Assembly: GCF_007565055.1 (NCBI RefSeq)
Contig: NC_044560.1
Coordinates: forward strand, 91,641,295-91,705,294
Direction of reading: 5' to 3'
From: Rhinopithecus roxellana
Lineage: Eukaryota > Chordata > Mammalia > Primates > Cercopithecidae
DNA: 64,000 nt
Below are positions 23,820 to 35,054 of the stretch, in pieces. Under the pieces are notes generated by a model. That model searched no databases and was not told where the DNA came from. It saw only the letters and a program-made list of their open reading frames with translations. Position 1 is the first letter of the stretch; each line of letters starts with the position of its first letter. A program made the translations under genes and the position numbers.

Positions 23820-24060
23820 TTAATGCATGTATGTCTGTTATTCTCATTTAGGTTTCTATTTTGTCTATTTATTTCACGGATGTATCCCAGGTACCTAGAG
23901 CATTATCTTTTAAAAGTGTTTTTAATTAGAAGATGATTTATTTTATTAAATGCTGTTTTGCCACCCTGTGAGATGGTCATGTGGGTTTTCCTTACTTACT
24001 TCTTATGATTACATATGTAATAGATTTTTTAAAGCGAACTGCATCATTCTAGATTACTGG
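23820..24060 (-). repeat. L1 ORF2 fragment
   Basis: Reverse-complement L1 ORF2, for example gagatggtcatgtgggtttt and the following tacatatgtaatagatttt segment. Sequence from 24060 to 24860 is not identified; a minus-strand open frame at 24187-24453 has no domain I recognise. Confidence 0.55.
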
Positions 24061-24888
24061 GCTCAAATAACCAGTACCCACTGTAGCTAAAAGGAATGTA
24101 TTGAAGGATATTTGGTAGTTCAGAGAATCTCCTCAAAGGCCAGATAAACAGGCCTGGAAGCTACACCGTTTGGAACAATGCCCAACTCACACAGCAGGAC
24201 TGTCCCAGTTAAAACCACTGCCGTGCACCAGACACCATAGTTTGTACCGCTGACCTAGGGCACCAGACACCATCCCTAGAACATTTGCTCGTACTGCTCC
24301 AGGAAGCTGGATGTCTCTGTGGCCATCTTTACTATTTCCAGCCACCAGCTTCCAAATTAAAGACTTGTATGAGCGCATTTGATTTGTCAGCCCAAGCAAC
24401 AAGGGGAACCGAGGAACAAATCTGGCTTCTATCTTGGGGACACAGAGGTTCATAAGGTGAAGAATTGCCAGACATAAGAAGGTTACTTAAAGGTGCTAGG
24501 TGACCAAAAAGAATGATAGATCAAGGAATCTTTGGATTTGTTTAACAATAAAGGTATCAGTTAGTCTGTGTAATTAGGTAGCATTCAGTGAACTTAACTT
24601 TGAAATATAACTTTGAAATAAAATGCAATGGAACTTGGCTGTATAGGTAAAAAAGGATATAAAGAATACAGACACTCCCAAATATGTATCTAAAACATAT
24701 AGAACACTATGGATCTGTGTATAATTGGGAATGAGAGAAGACGAAGTAGTTAAGGCTGACACAGGTTTTGGGGATGGGGTAAATGGTGATACTTCAATGA
24801 GATGAGGAACAGAGGAGATGCAGATATTGTATGCGCGTGGAGGTGGCAGTTAGAAGATAGTTTGGGACTTCCTTCCTCTTCTGGCAAG

Positions 24889-26292
24889 ATGGCGGGCGGA
24901 AAAGCTGGAGTGACTCTGAGGCAGCTGCATCTTTCCCACCAGGATCTCACCACCTTGGATGTTACCAAGTTGACGCCATTTTCACACGAAGTTATCAGCA
25001 GACAAGCCACCATTAATATAGGTACAATTGGTCATGTGGCTCATGGGAAATCCACAGTTGTCAAAGCTGTTTCTGGAGTTCACACTGTCAGGCTCAAAAA
25101 TGAACTAGAAAGAAATACTACAGTCAAGCTTGGATATACTAATGCTAAGATTTATAAACTTGATGACTCAAGTTGCCCTCGGCCAGAATGTTATAGATCT
25201 TGTGGGGGCAGGACACCTGATGAGTTTCCTACAGACATTCCAGGGACCAAAAGGAACTTAAATTAGACACGTTTCCTTTGTTTGTCTGTCCTGGCCACGA
25301 TATTTTGATGGCTACTATGCTGAAAGGTGCAGCAGTGATGGATGCAGCTCTTCTGTTGATAGCTGGTAATGCATCTTGCCCTCAGCCTCAGACATCTGAA
25401 CACCTGGCTGCTATAGAGATCATGAAACGGAAGCATAATTTGATTCTACAAAATAAAATTGATTTGTTAAAAGGAAGTCAGGCTAAAAGAACAATACGAG
25501 CAGATCCTTGCATTTGTCCAAGGTACAGTAGCAGAGGGAACTCCCATTCCAATTTCAGCTCAGCTGAAATACAATATTGAAGTTGTTTGTGAGTACATAG
25601 TAAAGAAAATTCCAGTACCACCAAGAGACTTTACTTCAGAGTCCCAACTTATTGTTATTAGATTCTTTGATGTCAACAAACCTGGCTGTGAAGTTGATGA
25701 CCTTAAGCGGGGGTGCATGTAGCTGGTGGTAGTATTCCAAAAGGAGTATTAAAGGTGGGTCAGGAGATAGAAGTAAGAGCTGGTATTGTTTCCAAATATA
25801 GTGAAGTAAAATTCATGTGTAAACCAATCTTTTCCAAAATTGTATCACTTTTTGCAGAGCATAATCTGCAATATTCTGCTCCAGGCAGTCTTATTGGAGT
25901 TGGAACAAAAATTGATCCCACTTTGTGCCGGACAGACAGAATGGTGGGGCAAGTACTTGGTGCTGTCCGAGCCTTACCTGAGATATTCACAGAAGTGGAA
26001 ATTTCCTATTTCCTGCTTAGATGGCTTCTAGGTGTACACACTGAAGGAGACAAGAAAGCAGTCAAGGTGCAAAAGCTGTCTAAGAATGAAGTGCTCATGG
26101 TGAACATAGGATCCCTGTTGACTTAGTGCTGTCAAGGCCGAGTTGGGTAAAATTGTTTTGACCAATCCAGTGTGCACAGAGGTAGGAGAAAAAATTGCCC
26201 TTAGCCGAAAAGTTGAAAAACACTGGTGATTAATTGGTTACGGTCAGATGAGAAGAGCAGTGCCAATCAAGCCACCAGTAGATGATGACTGA
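24889..26292 (+). pseudogene. EIF2S3 (eIF2 gamma) processed pseudogene
   Basis: An intronless copy of the mRNA for the GTP-binding gamma subunit of eIF2, which delivers initiator tRNA to the ribosome. The retro-start is ATG at 24889-24891 (MAGGKAGVTL) and the retro-stop TGA is at 26290-26292 after VDDD; the span of 1404 bases compares with 1419 expected for 472 codons. The P-loop GHVAHGKST and the NKID motif survive. Damage: TAG at 25264-25266 with nearby small indels; a frameshift near 25488 after QAK; inserted bases near 25708-25722 with TAG; a deletion ending in TAG at 26124-26126; and CGA to TGA at 26227-26229. Identity by eye is about 85-90%. It is inserted in the sense direction and cannot make eIF2 gamma. 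Parent identity rests on remembered protein sequence. Confidence 0.95.
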
Positions 26293-26975
26293 AGAATACC
26301 AGTTAAATAATACATTTGGATGGAGTTGGAAGTTGGAATTTCTCTTAACAACCGGGGGGTTTATTTTCAAAGCGATATTGGGGAATTGATTTCACAGTTC
26401 GTTAGCTTAGTAGGTTGCTGTAAGGTTATTCTCATTTGTTTTTTGTTTTTTTGTGTGTGTGCTTATGAAAACTTAGCTTAGGGACTACAATTAATATAAA
26501 AATTGGCATAATGTTGGATTGAATCTACATTTTGGCAGAAGTTAAGTATTCCCATATAATGTCAAAATTATACATCATGCAGTTTGTTTGTTTGTTTGTT
26601 TGTTTGTTTTTGTTTTGAGTCTGGCTCTGTCACCCAGGCTGGAGTGCAGTGGTGTGATCTGCAACCTCTGCCTCCTGGATTCAAGCGGTTCTCCTGCTTC
26701 AGCCCCCCAGGTAGTTGAGATTACAGGCACGTGCCACCACACCTGGCTAATTTTTGTATTTTTAGTAGAGATGGGGTTTCAACATGTTGGCCAGGCTGGT
26801 CTCTCCTGACCTCAGGGTGATCAGCCCACCTTGGCTTCCCAAAGTGCTGGGATTACAGGCGTGAGCCACCTTGCCCAGCCCAAGTAATACGGTTTGAAAT
26901 GAAACTTTGCTACAACCAGCCTTTGCTGTAGCACACACATATACTACTGAACCTGTTCGAAATAAAGTTTTCTTT
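26293..26975 (+). pseudogene. Retro-3'UTR of the EIF2S3 copy, split by an Alu
   Basis: Sequence after the retro-stop is continuous 3'UTR-like DNA, interrupted by a minus-strand Alu at 26580-26880 with a TTTG-type tail. It resumes to AATAAA at 26960-26965. No poly(A) run or clear target duplication remains, consistent with age. Confidence 0.7.
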
Positions 26976-27515
26976 CTTTTTCATGATTCATCTTTGAGTA
27001 GCTCCAGGCTGAAGGACTGAGGTACCAGTAAAAACTTAAAGGCACAAATTCTCCTTGAAGACCTTCTCCCTTTTCTTTGTCCCCGTATTTTATGTTGCTT
27101 TATCTTTAAAATTTTGCATGAAAAGGAAATTAATGGGTTCAAATGAAATTGTCCTTTAGAGCATGAGTACTTGTTTCCATGGACAAATCTTTTTCTCCCC
27201 TTGCTCTTCCTGGCCTGAAACATGGGAAACCAGAGTCAGAGGTTATCTCCCTTTCCCTGTGATGCCTTGGGATTTTTTCTGCATTGTTTTATGCCTGAAA
27301 TCCAATAGTCTTCCTCCACTGGAAAATACTGTTATACCAAATAATTCTAGATGAGTAACAAAGATCTTTCCAGGCCTTCATTTTATGTTTTTTCTTGACT
27401 GTTACATTATCATGACACAGATTGTAATATTACTAATTTTTGGACGTTTCAAAAGGTCAAGAAGTAAAAGATGTTAGAAAGCAATGAGTGAGTCCTTTTG
27501 ATTTTTAACTTAATC

Positions 27516-27559
27516 CCCATGTCCCTATACTTACTTCCCCATGTCCCTATACTGACTTC
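27516..27559. repeat. 22-bp tandem duplication
   Basis: Two adjacent copies of ccccatgtccctatacttac-tt, with one or two differences (ttactt against tgactt). Confidence 0.9.
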
Positions 27560-27575
27560 CTGTGCTTTATCTTTT

Positions 27576-27867
27576 TTATTTTTTTAGAGATGGAGGCTCA
27601 CTCTGTCATCTAGACTAGAGGAAAGTGGCACGATCTGGGCTCACTGCAACCTCTGCCTCCTTGGTTCGAGCGATTCTCGTACCTCAGCCTCCCGAGTAGC
27701 TGAGATTACAGACACATGCCACCACACCCAGCTAATATTTATATTTTTAATAGAGATGGGGTTTCACTATATTGGCCAGGCTGGTCTCAAACTCCTGACC
27801 TCAGGTGATCTGCCCGCCTTGGCCTCCCAAAGTGCTGGGATTACAGGCGTGAGCCACTGAGCCTGGC
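27576..27867 (-). repeat. Alu
   Basis: Full-length Alu with a short T tail. Confidence 0.93.
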
Positions 27868-27914
27868 TTATTTTTCTTTATTTATGTTTTTGCTTCATAA
27901 GAGGTTCTGTTAAG

Positions 27915-28065
27915 CAGTGATTCCCAGCTCTCGCTGACATTAGAATTGCTGGGGAAGCTTTTTAAAAAAAATGCCCCACAGAGATTCTGGTTTAATTGGC
28001 TTGGAATAGAATTCAGGCATTGATATCTTTAAAAACTCCCCAGCGTTGAGAAACAAATTTAGAGA
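27915..28065. repeat. MER5A-like hAT fossil
   Basis: Starts agcagtgattcccagctctc and ends with a ccagcgttgagaaacaaatt segment. Both match MER5A-type terminal inverted repeats, with an agaattgctggggaagcttt interior. Confidence 0.65.
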
Positions 28066-28319
28066 GTTGAGAAGCAGGTATGTTAAATTACAGAATCTTA
28101 CTGAATTTTGGTAGTCTGATAATATAGTTTGCTTTGCTTTTCTTAAATTTGCACTGAGATGGGATTTAAAGCATATTGTGCTCTGTTGAATGTTGAAGCT
28201 GCATTGAAGAAGTTTAGAAGCTCTGGCTATGGGTTATCTAAGTTGATGTTTTGAGGAAGCATATTAATTTTATAAACTTGGCTGACTTTTAAGGTTGTAG
28301 CATAGAAATAAAACAATTT

Positions 28320-28625
28320 TAAATAAAAAGTTTAAAGTGCCTGTGGGACATCCAATTAAAGAAGTCTAGAAGGTAGGTAGTAGATATCAAGGTCTGAGAG
28401 AGATCCAGGGTAAAGGTACAAATGTATGAGCGGTCACCATAGATTGGTCATTAAAGCCATGGGCTTGGTTGATATGTGAGAAGAGAAGAAAAAGAAACAG
28501 AGAAGAACCTTGAGGAACACAAATATTTAAGAAATGGGCATAAGAAGAGGAGATTATATTGCAGGAAGGCAACATGGTATAGACCAACTAGGAGGCCGAG
28601 GTGAGAGATCACAGTGGCTCAGAAA
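28320..28625 (+). repeat. Ancient interspersed repeat, family not assigned
   Basis: Reads gtgggacatccaattaaaga, a caaggtctgagagagatcc segment and ttaaagccatgggcttgg, wording I know from an old mammalian repeat. A second copy in the same orientation lies at 29500-29990. Confidence 0.4.
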
Positions 28626-28639
28626 AAAGTGGTGACAGC

Positions 28640-29329
28640 AGAGATATTTATTTATTTAGAGACAAGGTCTGTCTCTGTTACCCAGGCTGGAACACAGTGG
28701 CGCAATCATGGTTCACTGCAGCCTCATCCTCCTGGGCTCAAGTGATCTTCCCACCTCAGCCTCTTGAGTAGTTGGGACTACAGGTGCATGTCACCGCACC
28801 AAGCAAGCTTCCTTCCTTTCTTCTTTCCTCCCTCCCTCCCTCCCTCCCTCCCTTCCTCCTTCCTTCCTTCCTTCCTTCCTTCCTTCCTTCCTTCCTTCTC
28901 TCTCTCTCTTTCTTTCTTTCACGGATTTTCGCTCTTGTTGCCCAGACTGCAGTGCAATGGCACAATCTCGGCTCACTGCAAACTCCGCCTCCTGGGTTCA
29001 AGTGATTCTCCTGCCTCAGCCTCCCGAGTAGCTGGGATTATAGGCATGCACCACCACACTCGGCTAATTTTGTATTTCTAGTCGAGATGGGGTTTCTCCA
29101 TGTTGGTCAGACTGGTCACAAACTCCCCACCTCAGGTGATCTGCCTGCCTCTGCCTCCCAAAGTGCTGGGATTACAGGCGTGAGCGCCTGGCCTTATCTT
29201 TTTCTTTATGGTAGAGATGGAGTCTCCCTAGGTTGCCCAGACTGGTCTTGAATTCCTGGGCTCAAATGATCTTCCCACTTGGGCCTCTCAAGGTGTTGGG
29301 ATTACAGGCGTGAGCCACCACATCCAGCA
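28640..29329 (-). repeat. Old Alu split by a younger Alu with a (CCTT)n tail
   Basis: The outer J-like Alu is at 28640-28803 and 29193-29329. The inner minus-strand Alu is at about 28921-29190, and its tail has grown into a pyrimidine tract at 28808-28920 with (CTCC)n, (CTTC)n and (TTTC)n blocks. Confidence 0.88.
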
Positions 29330-29990
29330 AAGAGATATTTAGATTTAGTGATGGAGCAGATGTGAGGGAGGAGGGAGAAAAAGAAATCAAGGATGACTCA
29401 TATTTTTCTGACTTCAACATTTTGGTGGTTGGAGGTATGATTTCCTGAACTCAATTTCCTGATCATTTCCTAAACATGAAAGAGAAGCCGAGATAAAATT
29501 GGAATTTAGCATGTTCATTTAGATGCCTTTGAGGCATCCAGGTAGGTATTTGTTTCATTGGGTAGATATTTATTGATTACCTATTCTAAGTCAGGCACTG
29601 TGTTTCAAACTGGATATTCATCTGGCAGGTACTTGGGTCTGTAACTGTCTAGCTTGAGGTCTCAGCTGCAAGTGTACATTTGAGTTGTCAGCATTCAAAT
29701 GTCATTTGAAGCTATAAGAATAGATGAGATCACATGGGGGAGTGAGTAAAGTAAGAAGGGGGCTTAAGATCCAACCTGGGGAACCCCAACATTGATGAGT
29801 AAAGGAGATTGAGAAAGAGTGATCAGAGAGGTAGGAGAAAAATCAGGTTATTATGGTATCCAGATCATGAGAGGAGAGAGTTTTGAGGAAGACTGTGTAG
29901 TCAACAGGACCAAATAATGTCAAGAAATCAAGTATAAAAAGGATTGAAAACTTTCAATTGGATTTAGTGGCAAGAAAGTCATTAGTTATC
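29330..29990 (+). repeat. Ancient interspersed repeat and MIR-like piece
   Basis: Contains tatttattgattacctattc and tcaggcactgtg, which are MIR-like, then agatgagatcacatggggga and aacctggggaaccccaacat. The last two belong to the same old repeat type as 28320-28625. Confidence 0.4.
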
Positions 29991-30680
29991 TTAATGAAGA
30001 TGAATTTCTGAATTGGAATTGCTGGGTCAAAAGATGTTTAATAAATATTGCCAAATTGCTCTCCAAAAAACGTGTATAATAATTTATACTCCTTCCAACA
30101 GCATATGAGGGTATCTGTTTCTTCATACCCTCACTAATGAATATTATAAGTCTTAATCTTTGCCCAATGGATTGAGAGAAATAATGTGTCATTGTTATCT
30201 GAATGTACATTTCTTTTTCTTTCTTTTTTTTGAGACGGAGTATTGCTCTTGTCGCCCAGGCTGAAGTGCAGTCTCGGTGCCATCTCGGCTCACTGTAACT
30301 TCTGCCTCCCGCCTTCAAGCAATTCTCCTGCCTCAGCCTCCCGAGTAGCTGGGATCACAAGCATGTGCCACCATGCCCAGCTAATTTTGTGTTTTTAGTA
30401 GAGGCAGGGTTTATCCATGTTGATCAGGCTGTTCTCCTGACCTCAGGTGATACGCCTGCCTCAGCCTTCCCAAAGTGCTGGGATTACAGGCATGAGCCAC
30501 GGCGCCCAGCCTGAATGTCCATTTCCTTGATAATTTGTGAGGCAGCATATGTTTTTGTCTGTTTATTGGCCATTTGTTTTTCTTCTAGGAATTATCAGGT
30601 CATTTTCCATTTGTCCATTTTTTAACCAGTGCATTTTATCTTTTTCTGACTGATGTTTAAGAGCTCTTCAGATTATTAGG
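29990..30680 (-). repeat. Old L1 fragment split by an Alu
   Basis: Reverse-complement L1-like DNA at 29990-30215 and 30512-30680, for example ggaattgctgggtcaaaaga. A minus-strand Alu at 30221-30511 has target duplication CTGAATGTACATTTC / CTGAATGTCCATTTC. Confidence 0.75.
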
Positions 30681-30874
30681 GTTAGTGAGCCGCCGCATAT
30701 GACACATGTATCTTTTTACATTTTAAAAATTGTTCTTTTAATTTTTCTTATGGCTTGAGGTGAACTCTGAGGTTATCCACCTCCCCCAGTGTTGCCAGGT
30801 GGACCCTGTGCCCCACATGCATTGCTGTAGATGCTTACTCACTGAAGAGGAATTCCTGTTCATTGGTGTTTTAG

Positions 30875-31001
30875 GAACCTGTTACATTCAAGGATGTGGC
30901 CATGGACTTCACCGAGGAGGAATGGGGGCAACTAGACTCTGCCCAAAGGGCCTTGTACAGAGAAGTGATGCTGGAGATCTATGGCAACCTGGTCATAGTG
31001 G
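30875..31001 (+). pseudogene. Orphan KRAB A-box exon
   Basis: A 127-base exon of canonical size and phase. Acceptor GTTTTAG ends at 30874 and donor GTGAGG starts at 31002. It encodes EPVTFKDVAMDFTEEEW, then GQLDSAQRALYREVMLEIYG-NLVIV and the first base of a Gly codon, without stop or frameshift. Against the KRAB A consensus it keeps DV, EEW, L, MLE and Y; MLEIYG replaces MLENY. It differs from the ZNF684 box at about a third of positions, so it is not a recent copy. I found no start exon or KRAB B exon near it. The nearest same-strand fingers are the decayed array at 48 kb. It may be a dead gene piece or an exon still used in an unannotated transcript. Confidence 0.8.
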
Positions 31002-31120
31002 GTGAGGACAACTACTCTTTGGAGAATTCTGGCTTCTTTGGTTGTAAAAAGCTGTGGACTCTTAAAGTGGTTAACTAAGCTAGGGCTTTAGATTCAAATA
31101 TCAGAATTTCCAAATCACGA

Positions 31121-31320
31121 CTGAAGAAATAAAATGTTTCTCTCTAAGTAAAAACTCAAGTTTCAGGGCCAGGTGTGGTGGCTCAGTCCTGTAATCCCAG
31201 CACTTTAGGAGGCCAGGGCACTGAAGAAATAAAATGCTTCTCTCTAAGTAAAAACTCAAGTTTCAGGGCCAGGTGTGGTGGCTCAGTCCTGTAATCCCAG
31301 CACTTTAGGAGGCCAGGGCA
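31121..31320 (+). repeat. 100-bp tandem duplication
   Basis: 31121-31220 and 31221-31320 are adjacent and differ at one base (T at 31137, C at 31237). The unit contains about 27 bases of unique DNA and the first part of an Alu, so the Alu 5' end appears twice. Confidence 0.97.
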
Positions 31321-31530
31321 GGAGGATTTCTTGAGCCTAGGAGCCTAGACCCTGTCTCTACAAAAAAATTAAAAATTAGCTGGGCGTGGTGGCACATACC
31401 TGTAGTCTCAGCTACTCGGCAGGCTGTGGTGGGAGGATTGTTTGAGCCCAAGAGTTTGAGGTTTCAGTAAGCTACGATTGTGCCACTGCAGGGGACCTGG
31501 GCGACAGAGCAAGACCCCCACCAGCTCTGG
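31147..31530 (+). repeat. Alu with duplicated 5' end
   Basis: Alu of about 280 bases extended by the 100-bp duplication. It ends ccagctctgg without a clean A tail and runs into a pyrimidine tract at 31565-31645. Confidence 0.85.
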
Positions 31531-31899
31531 AAAAAACCCCTCCAAGTTTCTACATCCCTATTTGTTTTTTTTTTCCTTCTTTCTTTCTCTTTCTTTCCTT
31601 CCTTCCTTTCTCTTTCTTCTTTCTGTTCTTTCTTCCTTCTTTCCTGAAATAAATATCCTTGTACTTATAGTTTTGAGTATTTGTTGCAGTATTTCTATAG
31701 GATAAGTCTCTAGAAGATGAATTGATGGATCAGAGATTTATATATTTACTGTAGTGTAAATTTGCCCCCTGAGTAGTTGGAATTAATTTCTATTCTTGTC
31801 ATGGTAATTCCGGTTTTCCACACTCTCACAACTCCTCATCTTTTTATTCTTCACCTACCTGAAGAGCAGGGAAAATACCATTTACTATCTTTTGATTTC

Positions 31900-32265
31900 C
31901 TCCCTTTCGCTCCAAACTTGTTCTCCCTCTGTCTTCTATTTCTCACAATAAAGTGGAAACTCCACCCTTCAAGTTGCCTAGGCCAAAAATCCTGGAGTCA
32001 CCCCATTTTTCTTTCTCTCTCACCCCCAGATCAATCCATCAGCACATCTGTCAGCTCTACTATCAAAGTATATTCAGAATCCAACCACTCCTCACCACTT
32101 CCACTGTTGTTACCCTAATTAACCCACTGTGCCTCTCTGTTTCCCTCTCCCTTTCTCTCATTTTGAAGAGCCTCCTACGCAGCCTTCCTTACTCTCCACA
32201 TCCCAGCCTGTTTTCCATGTGGCAGTCACTGTGATTGTGTAAAACACTCAGTCAAATCAAAACCT
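31900..32265 (+). repeat. L2 LINE 3' fragment
   Basis: Matches the L2 3' region: aaaatcctggagtcacccca, caatccatcagcacatctgt and the gttaccctaattaacccact segment. Sequence from 31646 to 31900 is possibly old L1. Confidence 0.65.
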
Positions 32266-32269
32266 TCTC

Positions 32270-32562
32270 AAATCAATGTTCTTCAGTTGGCGAATACACA
32301 AACTGAAGTATATCCATGCCTTGGAATTCTACACAGCATAAAAAGAACGAAGGGTTGATTCACACAACAGTTTGGATAGATTTGAAGGGAATTATGCTAA
32401 GTAAAGAAAGGTAATCTCAAAAAGCTACGTACTGTGTGATTTCATTTCTGTAACATTCCTGAAATGACAAAATTATCAAGATGCAGAACAGATTATTGGT
32501 TGCCAGGGACTGGATAGAGGAAGCGGGAAGTGAGATGGGTCTGGCTGTAAAAAGGGTAGCAC
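32270..32562 (+). repeat. L1M 3' fragment
   Basis: Contains L1 ORF2 end and 3'UTR phrases such as gtatatccatgccttggaat and attggttgccagggactgga. Confidence 0.75.
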
Positions 32563-32576
32563 AAAGAATCCCTACA

Positions 32577-32882
32577 GGCCGGGCGCGGTGGCTCAAGCCT
32601 GTAATCCCAGCACTTTGGGAGGCCGAGACGGGCGGATCACGAGGTCAGGAGATCGAGACCATCCTGGCTAATACGGTGAAACCCCGTCTCTACTAAAAAA
32701 TACAAAAAAAAAACTAGCCGGGCGACGAGGCGGGCGCCTGTAGTCCCAGCTACTCGGGAGGCTGAGACAGGAGAATGGCGTGAACCCGGGAGGTGGAGCT
32801 TGCAGTGAGCTGAGAGCCGGCCACTGCACTCCAGCCTGGGCGGCAGAGCAAGACTCCGTCTCAAAAAAAAAAAAAAAAAAAA
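32577..32882 (+). repeat. Young AluY, Old World monkey type
   Basis: Full-length with an exact 14-base target duplication AAAGAATCCCTACA (32563-32576 and 32883-32896). It carries ggctcaagcctgtaatccc, gagacgggcggatcacgagg, aaactagccgggcgacgagg and agccggccactgcactccag, hallmarks of cercopithecid AluY. Confidence 0.97.
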
Positions 32883-33162
32883 AAAGAATCCCTACAATAG
32901 AATAGTTCCTTATTTTCTTACACAATTCTATACAGGTAATAAAATTGCACAGAACTAAATATACACACAAATTAGTGCATATAAAACTGGCGACACTTGA
33001 ATGAGGTCTGAATTGGTAACGTCATCTTACATGTAAACCAAATTATAAAAATTAGATTTGAAAATACGTATATTCTATAGAAATTTTAGCAAATACAGAT
33101 GCTTAAAAATAAAATGTAGGATGGAATTTCACTAAATGTATTCCCTTAAAAAATGAAATATT

Positions 33163-33457
33163 GGCTGGACGTGGTGGCTCACGCCAGTAATCCCAGCACT
33201 TTGGGAGGCCAAGGCGGGCGGATCAGCTGAGGTCAGAAGTTTGAGACCAGCCTGACCAACATGGTGAAACCCTGTCTCTACTACAAATACAAAAAATATC
33301 CGGGCATGGTGGCTCATGCCTGTAGTCCCAGCTACTCCAGAGGCTGAGGCAGGAGAATTGCTTGAACCCAGGAGGCGGAGGTTGCAGTGAGCAGAGATCA
33401 TGCCAATACACTCCAGCCTGGGCAACAAGAGCGAAACTCCATCTCAAAAAAAAAAAA
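33163..33457 (+). repeat. Alu
   Basis: Full-length Alu inserted into an L1M 3' region (32900-33160 is AT-rich, 33458-33900 is L1M). Confidence 0.95.
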
Positions 33458-33925
33458 GAAGGAATATTATTCAACGCTAAAAAGAAATGAGCTATCAAGT
33501 CATGAAAAGTCATGGAGGAACCTTAAATGCATATTACTAAGTGAAAGAAGCCAAACTAAAAGGCTAAATGTACTGTATGATTCCAGGTATATGACAGTCC
33601 CAAAGGCAAAACTATGGAGAAAGTAAAAATATCAGTGGTTTTCCAGTGTTTAGCAGGGAGGAAGGATGAGTAGGCAAAGCACAGAAGATTGTTAGGGCAC
33701 TGAAATATTCTTTATGATACTAAGATGGTGGAGACATGTCATTAGACATTTGTCAAAGCCCACAGAATGTGCAACACCAAGAATGAAGCCTAGTGTTAAC
33801 TATGGATGTTGAGTGATGTGTGGGTGTAGGTTCAGCAGTTGTAACAAATGTACCATTCTGGTGAAGGAAGTTGACAGTGAGGGAGATATGCATGTATGGG
33901 GGCAGGGTGTATATGGGAACTCTAC
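33458..33925 (+). repeat. L1M 3' fragment
   Basis: L1 3' end wording, for example gaatattattcaacgctaaa, gtatgattccaggtatatga and aatgtaccattctggtgaag. Confidence 0.8.
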
Positions 33926-33927
33926 TT

Positions 33928-35054
33928 TTTTTTTTTGAGATGGAGTTTCGCTCTTGTCGCCCAGACTGGAGTGCAATGGTGTGATCTCGGTTCACTGCAA
34001 CCTCCACCTCCCGGGTTCAAGCGATTATCCTGCCTTAGCCTCCCAAGTTGCTGGGATTCCAGGCACATGCCACCAAGCCCAGCTGTTTTGTATTTGTAGT
34101 AGAGACGGGTTTTACCATGTTGGCCAGGCTGGTTTCGAACTCCTGACCTCAAGTGATCCACCCGCCTCAGCCTCCCAAAGGGGGGATTATAGGCATGAGC
34201 CACTGAGCCCAGCCAAGATTATCTCTTTATCTTTAAAGAGGTTTTACAAAATCCTCAGAGGCAGAAAAGTGTCCTGCCATTTCACTAAATGTATCTAAGC
34301 ATGAGTTTTTTATGTTTATCCTAATCAGGACACATTATGCTTCTTTCTTGGTGCTATTTTCTATTTTATTAATTTTTAAAATCTTTACTAAATCCTTCTA
34401 CTTATTTTAGGGTGTTTTTGTTTGTTTTGGGGTGTTTTTGTTTGTTTAGTTTTTTGTTTTTTTGTTTTTTTGCGATAGAGTCTCGCTCTGTCACCCAGGC
34501 TGGAGTGCAGTGGTGCCACCTTGGCTCACTGCAAGCTGCACCTCCTGGGTTCAGGCCATTCTCCTGCCTCAGCCTCCCCAGTAGCTGGAACTACAGGCGC
34601 CCACCACCACGCCTGGCTAGTTTTTTTGTATTTTTAGGAGAGATGGGGTTTCACTGTGTTAGCCAGGATGGTCTCAAACTCCTGACCTCAGGTGATCCGC
34701 CTGCCTTGGCCTCTCAAAGTGCTGGGATTACAGGTGTGAGCCACCGCGCCCAGCCTTTGTTTAGTTTTTAGAGAGACAGGCTCTTTCTCTGTTACTCAGG
34801 CAAGAGTGTAGTGGCATGATCATAGCTCACTGTAATCTTGAACTACCGGGCTCAAGGGATCCTCCTATCTCAGCCTCCCAACTAGCTAGGACTACAGGCG
34901 CACACCACCACTCCTGGCTAATTTTTAAATTTTGTTGGGGATAGGGTCTTGCTATGTTGCCTAGGCTGGTCTTGATCTCCTGGCCTCAAGTGTTCCTCAC
35001 ATCTTGGCTTCCCAGAGCTCTGGGATTACAGGTGTGAGTCACCACACCTGGCCT
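33928..35054 (-). repeat. Three Alus
   Basis: Minus-strand Alus at 33928-34215, 34469-34755 and 34760-35054 (the last J-like). A short tandem duplication of the ggggtgtttttgtttg unit at about 34411-34450 precedes the second. 34216-34410 is unassigned. Confidence 0.92.

Noticed and set aside
24187..24453. 88-codon minus-strand open frame (MNLCVPKIEARF...)
   Set aside because: No recognisable family, no splice or promoter context; more likely part of an unassigned old repeat.
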